Shown piece after piece: positions 21,848 through 35,109 of a stretch of DNA of 64,000 nt. A model generated the notes under the pieces. That model was not told the DNA's origin. It ran no database searches and saw nothing but the letters and a program-made list of their open reading frames with translations. The stretch covers positions 1 through 64,000 of the forward strand of contig JAVKOQ010000229.1 of the NCBI GenBank assembly GCA_031835245.1. Reading direction: 5' to 3'. The position numbers were made by a program, and so were the translations under genes. Origin of the DNA: Balamuthia mandrillaris. Lineage: Eukaryota > Discosea > Longamoebia > Balamuthiidae. Numbering within the stretch: position 1 is the first letter of the stretch; every line of letters starts with the position of its first letter.

Positions 21848-24800
21848 CTCCCCCTCAATGTTTGGCTTATCTCGGTTCGGCTGGTCTGGAGGTTGGGATA
21901 ATCCAAAAGATGCCATATGCTTTCTAAGTAGTGGTCCCGCGAGAGATTTGGTCATAGCATCTGCGATATTTTCGCCAGAAGGTACGTAGATGAGTTTAAC
22001 TTCTTTTCTCTTAACTTTCTGTCGGACGTAGTGGTACTTGACGTCGATGTGTTTACTTCGATCGTGGATGATTGGGTTTTCTGCGATCTTGATTGCTGTT
22101 TGGTTGTCTTCGAAGAGTTCAGTTGGTCCTTGTTGTGGAAGTTTGAGATCTTTGAGGAGTTGACGGAGCCAGACAGCTTCTTTAGTTGCGTGACATGCTG
22201 CTACGTATTCAGCGTCTGAAGTTGAGAGTGCGATGTCGCTTTGTTTCTTGCTACTCCAGCTGATTGGTCCTCCGCAGAGTGTGAAACCGTATCCAGAAGT
22301 GGATTTTTGTTTCTTTTCTTTTCCTCCGAAATCTGCATCGGTGTAGCCGATAAGTCGGTCAGCGTTGGGTGCGTTTCCGTCGTAGACGATGCAGGTGTTT
22401 TGAGTGTGTTTGAGATATCGTAGGGTGTGTTGTGCTGCTGCCCAGTGATGTTTGGAGGGGTCAGAGCAGAATCGAGTGAGTTGGCTGAGTGCTGCAGCGA
22501 TGTCTGGTCGTGTTCCGCGCATAATCCAGAGAAGGCTTCCGATTACTCCTTGATATGGGATGTTGCTGTCGATTTTTGGTTCGTTGGGTAGACGTTTGGC
22601 GAGACGCTCGTGTGGGACTAGTGGAGTGACGCTAGGTTTTGCGTTCGTCATGCCGTATTTCTCGAGAGTGTCGGAGATGAATTTTTGTTGTGATAGGTAG
22701 GTTCGTTTGTTTTCGTAGTCTCGTTGGATTTCGATTCCTAAGATGTATTTCGCTTCGCCGAGGTCTTTCATTTTGAACGCTTTGGAGAGTTGTTTCTTGG
22801 TGGGTTCCATCGCTTTGGTAGTTTTGGCTGCGAGAAGAACGTCGTCGACGTAAAGGGCGAGAATGATGATTTCTCCCCCTTCGACCTTTACGTAGATGCA
22901 AGGGTCCGCTTCGCTTTGGTAGAAACCAATGGCAAGGATTTCTTTGTGTACGGTTTTGTTCCACTTGCGAGCTGATTGTCGAAGTCCGTAGAGGCCTTTT
23001 TGTAGAAGACAAAGCCAGTTGGGGTGTTGTGGGTCGACGTAGCCTGGAGGTTGTCGCATGTATATTTTTTGTTTGAGTTTGGCGTTGAGGTAGGCTGTGA
23101 CGAAATCGAGATGATGCAGCCTATATCCGTGGAGTGTGGCGTAAGCGATGACGGTTCGAATGGACGTGAGGATGGCTACTGGTGAGTAGATGTCGAAAAA
23201 GTCAATGCCGTACTTTTGAGTGAAACCTCGAGCTACAAGACGAGCTTTGTATTTGTCAACGGAGTTGTCTGCAAGTTCTTTGATTTTGTAAATCCACATG
23301 CAGTCCACAATGTTGATGTCTTCGTTTTCAGGTGGGGGTACAAGTATCCACGTTCCGTTGGAGGTGAGCGAATCGACTTCGCTGTCCATGGCGTCGTTCC
23401 ATAAGCTGGCTTCGGGACAAGAAATGGCTTCGGAGTAGTTTCGCGGTGTGAAACGGTTTTGTGGAGTGATGCAAGCTAGGGCTTGAGCTGCTTCGAGTGC
23501 TTTACGTGATGGGGTGCGACTGCGTAGAGGATATCGTCGTTCCGTTTGTGCTGTTGGGGTAGTAGTAGCAGTAGTGGTAGACTTGTTGAAAGTACGAGCG
23601 AGTGGCATGTTCCATGTGACGTTGCGCTTTTTGGGTTGGCGTGGGTTTTTGGTTGATTTGGTTGCGCTTTTGAGTCTTTTCGCGAAACGTTTAGTAGTCT
23701 TGGGTGCTGGGGCCGCAGAAGGTAGGATGTAAGATGGTGAGGGTGACGCTCCCCCTGGTTCTGCTATTTCTTCTGAGGATGGGGGGTTGGAAGTTAGGGT
23801 GTCCTCGCTGTCTGTGGTAGCGTGTTCGATGTCTTCCGGTAATTCGTCGTTGGCTTCCAAGTAGTTGGTGTCTTGTTCAAAAACGAAGGGAGTAGGCGTT
23901 TCATCGCCGCTGTCGCTGGAAGTGTCGCTGTTGTCGTCGGTGCTGGTGTTGGTGTTGGTGTTGCTGTAGTAAGGTTCGTCGTCTTCTTCTGAAGGTTTGG
24001 GCTCTTGGTTGGGAGCGAAAGGGAAGTCGTCTTCGATGAAGGTGACGTCTCGGCTTGTGAAAAAGCGATTAGTTTCGAGACGGTAGAGACGATGTGCTTT
24101 GGCGTCTTCCGCAGGTCCGATGTAAACGCATTTCGTTGAGTGCGGGTCGAACTTCTTGCGTAGTGATTTTGGTGTGAGAGCGTAAGCCGTGCAGCCAAAA
24201 GTGTGGATGTGGCTGAGGTTAGGTTTGATTCCGGTCCACGCCTCCTCAGGCGTGAGGTCAGCTCTCAGGGCTTTAGTGCCGACGTGATTGAGGATGATTG
24301 TGGCCATGCGAACTGCTTCCGCCCAGAAGCGCGTTTCGAGATGAGCTTGTTGCAAGAGACACAAGGCTTTTTCTACAATGGAGCGGTTCTTTCGTTCTGC
24401 GACGCCATTTTGCTCAGGTGTGTATGGAGCAGAGCGTTGATGAAGAATGCCTCGTTGGATGAGCGCGTTTTTGAATTGGTAGCCGAAATATTCTCCTCCG
24501 CCGTCGCTGCGGACGGCCTTGATGGTGAGACCGGTTTGGTTGGTGACGAGTTTAGCGAACTCGATGAATTTTGTCGTGACTTCGTTTTTGTTTTTGAGGA
24601 AGTAGGTCCAGGTCTTGCGTGTGTAGTCGTCGGTGAAAGTTACGAAATATCGTGAACCACCGATGGAGGGAATTTGCATTGGCCCACAGACGTCAGTGTG
24701 AACGAGTTGAAGTTTGGAAAGTGCACGCGGTGCAGGCGCTCTGTTGATCTTGGTACGGTGTTGTTTGCCCGTTATGCAGGCGATGCATGTGCCGAAGTCG

Positions 24801-26284
24801 TGTCTGCCAAGGGTGACGCCGCTAACGATTTGGGGTAGCTTGCGGAGAGAGTTGATGTTGATGTGTCCTAAACGTCGATGCCAAAGGGTTGTAAGATTCG
24901 TAGAAGGCGGTCGTTGAGTAGCCATGTATGCCGTGTTCTGTTCGTTGTTGATTATGTTGAAGTTGGTGAGTGGGTAGTTACCGTTCTTTTTGGTGGCTGT
25001 GGCGACGGTCTCTCCTTTCTGGTCGATGACGTAGCAAAAATTGCCTTTGAAAAGGACTTGGTTTCCTCTGTCTGTGAGGGCAGCAACGGAGACGAGATTG
25101 TTGGCGAGGTCAGGTGCGTAAAGTACGTTGTCGATAGCGATGTTGTAGCCTCGGTTTGTTTGTAGTTTGATTGTGCCCGTGCCGATAGCTGGAACTGCAT
25201 AGTTGTCGCCAAGGAAAATTTTTGAGGGAGAATGGGTACGAAGTGAGGAAAACCAGTCTTGTTTGTTGGACATGTGTCGAGATGCGCCAGAATCGATGTA
25301 CCAGGGGCAAAAGTCTTTATTGGTTTGAGAAGAAGAAGAAGAAGTGTTTGTGTTGGTGGTAGCCATGTTAGCGGTAGCATCTGCGGCAGCTTCAATAGCG
25401 GCGAGCTTGTCGGCTGCTTTCTTCATAGTTCGGCAGTCGCTGGTGTTGTGCGTATGGGTGTTGCAGAAATCGCAGTGCTTGCCGTCCTGGTTCGGTTGTT
25501 GGTTGTGGTACTGGCGTTGTCCGCGTCCTCTGCCTCGTCCTCCTCGACTGTAACGTCCGCGCCCGTGGTGTTTGTTGTTGCCTCGTCGATAGTCGTTGTG
25601 CCTGTGGTTGTTGTGGTTGTTGTGGTTGATGCCGTTGTTGCCGTTGTTGTTGTTGTTGTTGTTCCCGTTCGTTCTGTGTTGGAAAGCGGTGTCGTCGGCG
25701 TTGGTGCTGGCTTTCTGTTGAGACCATTCGGACATGAAGAGCTTTCGTACGATTCCGGGATCGTTGGCAAACTGTACCCCTTTGATGCAGTGAAGGTACT
25801 TTCTCGCTTTTCCGAGTAGTAGGCTGTTCCGAGCCGTTTCGTCGAAGTTGAGCCCGAGTTTGTTGAGGCGATCGATGATTTCGTCGAATTTGTTGAGGAA
25901 AAGAGGGAAGTTGTCGTAATCGAACGTAAGTTCGTTCAGCTCCGCCATTGTGATGCCGATTGTGAACGCGTCTTGGTGGTTGTAGAGGTCATTGAGCTTC
26001 TTCCAGATTTCGTGTGGTGGAAGATGTGCGTATTGCCCGATTTTGGTTTCGTCGAGTTGTTTGCATATTATGTATGTTACTTTTCCGAGAGTTTGTTGTT
26101 GTTCTTTGTATTTTTTGTTGGTAGCTTCAAAGTCCTCGGAGTCACGCTCGGGTTTTTTGATCAGTGGTACCTCGTTCTTGGCGTAGTCGTACAGGTTGTG
26201 TCGGTGTAGCGCGTTCTTTATTTTTTGGCGGTAGTACTGCCAGTTGTCTCCGGTGAAAAGATCGTGCGCCTTTTTTGTCGACAT
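21830..26284 (-). CDS. Copia gag-pol polyprotein
   Basis: 1484 residues in one frame, starting ATGTCGACAAAA. Gag is followed by a CCHC zinc knuckle (C-x2-C-x4-H-x4-C, CDFCNTHTHNTSDC), an aspartic protease (YIDSGASRHMS), the integrase zinc region (HRRLGH...CIAC), and an integrase core with D (HTDVCGP), D (RSDGGGEY) and E (QNGVAERKN). Then come reverse transcriptase (LVARGFTQKYG, HLDFVTAYLN, YVDDVLLA) and RNase H (GYTDADFGG, LSTSDAEYVA, EDNQTAIKIA). The order integrase before reverse transcriptase defines Copia (Pseudoviridae-type) elements. All catalytic motifs are present. Confidence 0.96.
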   Translation of the reverse strand: MSTKKAHDLFTGDNWQYYRQKIKNALHRHNLYDYAKNEVPLIKKPERDSEDFEATNKKYKEQQQTLGKVTYIICKQLDETKIGQYAHLPPHEIWKKLNDLYNHQDAFTIGITMAELNELTFDYDNFPLFLNKFDEIIDRLNKLGLNFDETARNSLLLGKARKYLHCIKGVQFANDPGIVRKLFMSEWSQQKASTNADDTAFQHRTNGNNNNNNNGNNGINHNNHNNHRHNDYRRGNNKHHGRGRYSRGGRGRGRGQRQYHNQQPNQDGKHCDFCNTHTHNTSDCRTMKKAADKLAAIEAAADATANMATTNTNTSSSSSQTNKDFCPWYIDSGASRHMSNKQDWFSSLRTHSPSKIFLGDNYAVPAIGTGTIKLQTNRGYNIAIDNVLYAPDLANNLVSVAALTDRGNQVLFKGNFCYVIDQKGETVATATKKNGNYPLTNFNIINNEQNTAYMATQRPPSTNLTTLWHRRLGHININSLRKLPQIVSGVTLGRHDFGTCIACITGKQHRTKINRAPAPRALSKLQLVHTDVCGPMQIPSIGGSRYFVTFTDDYTRKTWTYFLKNKNEVTTKFIEFAKLVTNQTGLTIKAVRSDGGGEYFGYQFKNALIQRGILHQRSAPYTPEQNGVAERKNRSIVEKALCLLQQAHLETRFWAEAVRMATIILNHVGTKALRADLTPEEAWTGIKPNLSHIHTFGCTAYALTPKSLRKKFDPHSTKCVYIGPAEDAKAHRLYRLETNRFFTSRDVTFIEDDFPFAPNQEPKPSEEDDEPYYSNTNTNTSTDDNSDTSSDSGDETPTPFVFEQDTNYLEANDELPEDIEHATTDSEDTLTSNPPSSEEIAEPGGASPSPSYILPSAAPAPKTTKRFAKRLKSATKSTKNPRQPKKRNVTWNMPLARTFNKSTTTATTTPTAQTERRYPLRSRTPSRKALEAAQALACITPQNRFTPRNYSEAISCPEASLWNDAMDSEVDSLTSNGTWILVPPPENEDINIVDCMWIYKIKELADNSVDKYKARLVARGFTQKYGIDFFDIYSPVAILTSIRTVIAYATLHGYRLHHLDFVTAYLNAKLKQKIYMRQPPGYVDPQHPNWLCLLQKGLYGLRQSARKWNKTVHKEILAIGFYQSEADPCIYVKVEGGEIIILALYVDDVLLAAKTTKAMEPTKKQLSKAFKMKDLGEAKYILGIEIQRDYENKRTYLSQQKFISDTLEKYGMTNAKPSVTPLVPHERLAKRLPNEPKIDSNIPYQGVIGSLLWIMRGTRPDIAAALSQLTRFCSDPSKHHWAAAQHTLRYLKHTQNTCIVYDGNAPNADRLIGYTDADFGGKEKKQKSTSGYGFTLCGGPISWSSKKQSDIALSTSDAEYVAACHATKEAVWLRQLLKDLKLPQQGPTELFEDNQTAIKIAENPIIHDRSKHIDVKYHYVRQKVKRKEVKLIYVPSGENIADAMTKSLAGPLLRKHMASFGLSQPPDQPNRDKPNIEGEYKNTQ
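21848..21857 (-). other. Copia polypurine tract
   Basis: On the coding strand TTGAGGGGGAG directly precedes the 3' LTR, the expected primer site for plus-strand DNA synthesis. It overlaps the end of the gag-pol frame. Confidence 0.75.
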
Positions 26285-26377
26285 TGTGGTTGTGTAGATG
26301 TGTTCGGCGAAGAAAGAAGAGAAAGGGCGGGACGGGCGGGAAACGAAGTACTGCGATAGTGTTGCGTTAGTGAGTGA

Positions 26378-26388
26378 GGCCCATAACC
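26378..26388 (-). other. Copia primer-binding site, complementary to the tRNA-iMet anticodon arm
   Basis: GGTTATGGGCC on the coding strand abuts the 5' LTR with no gap. Its complement GGCCCATAACC matches the anticodon stem-loop of eukaryotic initiator tRNA-Met (loop CAT). This implies priming by a cleaved half-tRNA, as known for Drosophila copia. Confidence 0.75.
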
Positions 26389-26665
26389 TATTAAATAGGA
26401 AAGGCGCAGATATGCGGAAGTATCACTAAGAACACTGTATTGAGAGTAAGAGTGCAGTACAAAGTGTGTGTATACGTGTGTGTGTTGTGTGTGTCGGTTC
26501 CCGGCGGGTGTGTGCGGATACATAGGAACTCTATTTATATGTGTTCGTGGTTCTAGAATATTTCTCAAGTCTAAATCTCCGTAACTGTGATTTGGCGGGA
26601 AAGAGGTGAGAGCAACTTCGGGAGAATAAAGATGAGAGATAAGATAATCATTGCGTGTTCTTATA
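26389..26665 (-). repeat. Copia element 5' LTR
   Basis: 277 bp matching the LTR at 21571-21847. Followed by target duplication GAAAA at 26666-26670. Confidence 0.93.
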
Positions 26666-26777
26666 GAAAAAAATTGGCACCAATTTTGTTTGCGAAGGCA
26701 AAACGGCTTGGAGGATGTGCAACTAATATTGGCGCTTTCTTATTGTCGAGTGGGACATGAACCCAAGGAAACACAGA
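26666..26777 (-). pseudogene. Internal exon fragment of S9 peptidase (duplicate)
   Basis: Similar to 29532-29640 of the intact S9 gene: AATTGGCACCAAT, then GCGAAGGCAAAACGG and GGAGGATGTGCAAC. It includes the exon end and the intron 5' splice site. Similarity stops near 26777. Together with the inverted piece at 21047 it forms a rearranged duplicate that predates the Copia insertion. Confidence 0.8.
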
Positions 26778-27105
26778 GAGGAGGGCCGGCGGAGCGGGAG
26801 GGGGGAGCAAAGCAGGGAGGGTCCAACAGCTTGAATCGACAAGACATTAAGAAATAAAAGAAGGAGACGTACCAACAAGGAAATCTAGCAAAGTCGTCAA
26901 TACAAAGGCTCTCGACTGCCAAGGGCGTTTGTTTTGTTTCCGTGGTACCAAGTCAACAGGGGTCGTGTGGAAGGTGTACGAAGGAGATGGTGGTTCGCAA
27001 TTTGATGGTGCAATCTTTTCTTTTATTAATATTTTGTAATTTCTATCCATAAAGGGGCACATCCTCCATAAAGAGGTGCAACTTCCCTACGGCTTCCATC
27101 TTCCT
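26778..27105. other. Intergenic region, no gene seen
   Basis: Contains a short direct repeat of a CCATAAAGRGG motif at about 27048-27080. No open frame with recognisable content. Confidence 0.4.
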
Positions 27106-27776
27106 TTAGCTCTTGCTGCCGGTCAGTGCAGGTCTGGGCGCCCTCAAGTCCCTTCCTTCTTGCCCGAACTTGCCAGAGTAGCTCCAACAAGAGGTGCCCT
27201 GCCACACCATCTCCCCATAGTTCAGAAAGGCCTTCACCGTCGCCACCGCGTCCGTACAGAAATAAGAGACAGGCCAGTCCGCGTCTCCACCTATTTCATC
27301 GCATCCGATTGGGTAGTAAGCGTCGTTGTCACAAAACCAACAACTGGCGATGTCCCTGAAGTAGGTGCACACTCCGTCCGCAATGTAATTGCAAGCAATA
27401 TCGGCCAGCACGCAGTTGCAGTAGACGATTCAGCAGCAAGGAAGTGCCCGCACCCGTTGACCTCCCCTGCAACGTAAGTGCAGGTGTCATGCCAGGCACA
27501 AGCCAGGTCCACCCAGTCGATGGGAGGACACTCGTTGAAACACTCTTGAGAGAAGCGGTAGTCCAGCTGACCGAGTTCCGGGGCGACGCAGCTGGGGCAT
27601 GGGCCACCGTAGCAGCAATCCTGAAAGCCACCATGACTGGGGCCGCACCAGTTGCCGTAAACCGGGACGCGAGGCCCCAGGCTCTCATTTTTGGCCTGGT
27701 GGGCGCAACGGACCAGAGAGGCCATACAGATGAGACCCAGGAATAGCGAAACGCGCAGAAAATAGTATATGGCCAT
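27106..27776 (-). pseudogene. Secreted phospholipase A2-like protein (frameshifted)
   Basis: Starts at 27776 with a clear signal peptide (MAIYYFLRVSLFLGLICMA...VRC). A Cys-rich body follows with a calcium-loop-like YGNWCGP, DCCYGG, and the catalytic His-Asp motif ACAWHDTC. Near 27430 the frame with Cys-rich homology changes, and the downstream part (ADIACNY...) lies in another frame ending at 27106. The original frame runs on for about 45 unrelated residues. Secreted PLA2s hydrolyse the sn-2 ester of phospholipids. The break may be a true pseudogene or an indel error; an intron there is not supported by splice sites. Confidence 0.65.
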
Positions 27777-28295
27777 TCTTCTTCAGTTCAGTCCTGTTGC
27801 TGTGGGTGCATGAAAGAAAAAAAAAGAAAATGCATTTACCACCAGCATTACCAAGGCACACCACATGAACAAAAGAACGTATTTTCACCGAGATAAGCCA
27901 ATTCCATTTTGGGGACCACGTGACTGATTGTTTCTGATTGGCAACCATACAATAAATTAACTCACATTGCCGATTGGCTGAAATTTTGAAAACTCCACTT
28001 TTAAACTCCGGTGCAACCTCTCGAGGGTTCCTCGCAGTGTTTGTTTTTGTCGACGTGCCTCTTCCCGCCATTGCACAGCACCTCGGGGGTAGTGACGTCG
28101 CTGTCTGGTGCCCAAAAGGCTTGGACTATAACCTAAAGGCAGTCCAGCTTGGTGTTGTTTTTGCTCGACGTCTCAACATTTTTTAGGAGCAAGCAACATT
28201 TATTCTCTCCTGCACGGTGAAGTAACGCAACAAAGGTTCCTTGCTTGCAGAAATAGTGGTTCACTGTTACGATAAGAACAACCAGTTCACCGGTT
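27777..28295. promoter_or_regulatory. Upstream region of the PLA2-like gene with CCAAT boxes; 3' flank of the S9 gene
   Basis: On the minus strand two GCCAATC elements (about 27936-27942 and 27972-27979) lie 160-205 bp before the PLA2-like start. The same AGCCAATC occurs at 39392-39399, 167 bp before the IFI6-like start. A TTTTTGTCGAC box is at about 28046. The part from 28170 is the S9 3' UTR. Confidence 0.4.
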
Positions 28296-32165
<3,870 letters not shown>

Positions 32166-32412
32166 CTTTTTATCCTCGAATCTTTTTTTTTCAATAATTT
32201 TATAAAATTTTTTCGATTATTTTAATATTTTCCATTTTTGTCGACTAATTTGTCGACAAGATGTGTCTGCAAAAATTCAAGGCATATGGCACGGGTAAAT
32301 ACCGTCCAGATATTGAGGTGAGCGACAGCGGACGTCAAAACGATGTAAAAAAGCATGGATGATTTCGCAGAGGAACTGATAGAGTTCCAAGAAGAGAACA
32401 AGAGAAAGCAAT
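32166..32412. promoter_or_regulatory. Divergent promoter region with paired GTCGAC boxes
   Basis: AT-rich spacer between the S9 start (32165, minus) and the plus gene at 32413. TTTTTGTCGAC and TTTGTCGACAAG lie 11 bp apart at about 32236-32260. Confidence 0.5.
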
Positions 32413-33698
32413 ATGAGTAGCAGACGGATGGCCGCTAGGGGAGCCAGCTGCGTGTGGGGTCTGCCCTTCAGTGGCAGGCCAAGCCTGCATGGACGTCCAT
32501 CTTCATCTTCTTCTCTTCTTCTTTATTCTTCCACCAAATCTGCCTCTTTGCTCACCCATTCATTTGCCAAACGTTCTTCTTCCTCCTCCTCTTTCTCCTC
32601 CTCCGTCTTCTCCTTCTCCTCCCTTCCGACCCACCGCTCTCTTTCTTCCTCCCTGAGACACTTTTCCACCTCCTCCTCCTCCTCCTCCACCGCCACCTCC
32701 TCCCTCTTTCCTCGCAACCTCAGCCTCCAATCCACCCATGCGGTGAGTGCTAGCAAGGGCGGCCGGCCGGCAAGCAGGTGGTGGAGGTGGGGCTTCTCCC
32801 CAACAACCAAGCTGGCAACGGCCTTTCATGGCAGCGCCTTCTTTCTGCTCTGCGCGGAGGGCGTGGTGAGGAGAGAGGAAATGGCGGTCAAGCGGCAGCG
32901 GCCCCTTCCTCCTCCCGTTGTGGCTGTGCCGCCTTCGCAAGCCTCCACGGCGGGGGTTGTGGTGCAGCCGGAGAGCAGGCTCAAAGTGTTGATCATGTGC
33001 CTCGCTGGTTGGGCTCCACTCACCCTCTGCTCTTCTCTCTTCTTCATTTTCTCTGTCCCTATGTTTCTCGTTCTCGTTCTCGTTCTCGTTCTCGTTCTCG
33101 TTCTCGTTCTCGTTCTCGTTCTCGTTCTCGTTCTCGTTCTCGTTCTCGTTCTCGTGTTCTCGTTCTCGTTCTCGTTCTCGTTCTCGTTCTCGTTCTCGTT
33201 CTCGTTCTCGTTCTCGTTCTCGTTCTCGTTCTCGTTCCGTTCTCCTGTTCTCTTTAACTTTCCTCTTTCTCTTCCTCTTTCTCTTTCTCTTTAACTTTCT
33301 CTTTCTCTTCCTCTTTCTCTTCCTCTTTCTTGTCTCTTGTTGGCATCTCCTTTCCCTCACCCAAAACAAAAAACACAGGAGCAATCGTAGGTCTGGTGTC
33401 CGGGTTCATCATTCGCCAGATCGGAACATACTGCCTTATAGCCGTCTCTCTGGAGCTCCTCACATTGGGCGTGTTGCTCGCCACCGGCTCCATCTCACAG
33501 GAAAAGGCCGGCCAAGTGCTGCAATACACGGCCCCGCCGGTCATATGGCTTGGACAAACCGTCTACAAGACCTTTATGTGGCAGTGGGACAGCACCTTTG
33601 CTCTCTCCAGCGTGTTTTACAAGCTTTGCTTCGTGGGCTGCTTTTACTTGGCGGTCAGATATGGAGACTATGCCACCGTCACAACGGAACAGAGGTAG
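32413..33698 (+). CDS. Small membrane protein with N-terminal Ser/Arg-rich (mitochondrial-type) presequence, possibly FUN14-like
   Basis: Two exons. Exon 1 starts MSSRRMAARGAS and is rich in Ser, Arg and Leu with few acidic residues, as in mitochondrial targeting sequences. It splices at GCT G|GTTGGG to exon 2 (about 33380), giving a continuous hydrophobic stretch LAGAIVGLVSGFIIRQIG then TYCLIAVSLELLTLGVLLA. Further hydrophobic helices include VFYKLCFVGCFYLAVRYG. The Gly-spaced first helix and overall size resemble FUN14-domain outer-membrane proteins, but no decisive motif is visible. The intron holds a 175-bp (CTCGTT)n hexamer array. Stop at 33698. Confidence 0.55.
33064..33238. repeat. (CTCGTT)n hexanucleotide array in intron
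   Basis: Nearly 30 units of CTCGTT with one shortened unit near 33153, followed by TCTTTC repeats to about 33340. Pyrimidine-rich on the coding strand. Confidence 0.92.
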
Positions 33699-33746
33699 AA
33701 GCTTAACGGATCACAAAATGGGTGGTGCCCATCCTTCCGACCCCCG

Positions 33747-33807
<61 letters not shown>

Positions 33808-34151
33808 CATCGCCTGGCCTTTCTCCTATTTTATGTAAATATTTGTTTATCACCAGAGGAGAAGAAGAGAAGAGATGGATTGGCATCTCTCTCGCCAAGA
33901 TGTCCCTCTGTCTCACCTTGGCGGTGAACTTGGTGGCCGTGCGGCAGTTCCCACACACCCCTTCATCTGCTGGTTCTTGAGAACCTGCCGCTTTCTCTGG
34001 CTGGCTCCTTGAGGTTCCTCTCCTGCTTGCATCGTTTCAGCATGACCGCTCTTTCTTCCCCGCTCTTACACCCATGCCGTTGCCCATCTCCTCCAACTCT
34101 CTGCTCTCAGCGCTCCTCCTACCGTTGAAGGCGGCCCTTCTCCCTCCTCCT

Positions 34152-34202
<51 letters not shown>

Positions 34203-34586
34203 CTCTTTCTGTCCCCAAACAGATTTCATGTCGACAATTAATGTCGACTGGCCACGTGTACATTACTGCACAATTCCTCAAGCATATCTGTAGCATTGCT
34301 GCTCCACAAGGCCCAGAGCTACACAAATTGTCCAGCCATCGTGCACATCAAATTTCCTTTTTATTTATCCGAAAAAATAAATAAAGAAAAAATCAGAAAA
34401 AGAAAAAGAAGTTAACACAAATCCAATCCCACTCGAAAGAAAACTCTTCCTTCTTTCTTTCTTTTCCATTTTTTCTTTCCTCTCTGTCTCTCTTTCTTTC
34501 TTTTTTGTCGAAACACCATCAAAAAAAAGTAAAAGAGATCAACCCCAAAAAAAAATAATCACAAAAAAAAAAAAACATCAACGAGG
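33699..34586. other. Intergenic region with (CT)n microsatellites; upstream region of the MRH gene
   Basis: (CT)n at about 33754-33803 and 34156-34199. Two GTCGAC boxes lie 17 bp apart (34231 and 34244), about 350 bp before the next start. No supported gene. Confidence 0.5.
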
Positions 34587-35052
34587 ATGAGGAGATCAGC
34601 GCTGCTATTGCTTGCCACGTTTTTGCTCTTTGCCGCCGCGGTTGGGGCTGCCGAGGAGGAGAAATGCGGCTTTGACAACCCAAAGACGGGGCATAGCTTT
34701 GACCTCTCCTCTCTTCACACTGCGTACGCTTACCGCCTGCCTAATCCCCCTTCTACTTTTTTAGCTCAGTTCTTTATCCAATCCACAACAGGCAAGGTTT
34801 ACGGCTGAAGAACGAAACGCTGAAGACGACGATCGTGGTGAGCGTCTGTGGCAACCTGAGCGTCTGTCAGGCGGAGGAGGGGGTGGCCTCGGCCGTGTGC
34901 CTGCTCTCCAAGGCCTTCCCCTCCCACCCCGTTCGCAGCGGAGGACGCACCAACACCCAAACCTTTCAAGAACTTGGTTTGTGCTTTCGCTTTCTTTCTT
35001 GTCGTTTCTTTCTTTCTCGCCCCTCTGATTAGTTGTTTCTCATTCACTAATT

Positions 35053-35109
<57 letters not shown>

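Larger units (their letters stand above)
21571..26665 (-). mobile_element. Complete Copia-type LTR retrotransposon (5,095 bp)
   Basis: Two LTRs that appear identical, a 5-bp target duplication GAAAA (21566-21570 and 26666-26670), one unbroken gag-pol frame, a polypurine tract and a primer-binding site. It sits in an intron remnant of a duplicated S9-peptidase fragment, a few bases after the 5' splice site. Ends are TATAAG...TTAATA rather than TG...CA. The identical LTRs and intact frame indicate a recent, potentially active insertion. Confidence 0.93.
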
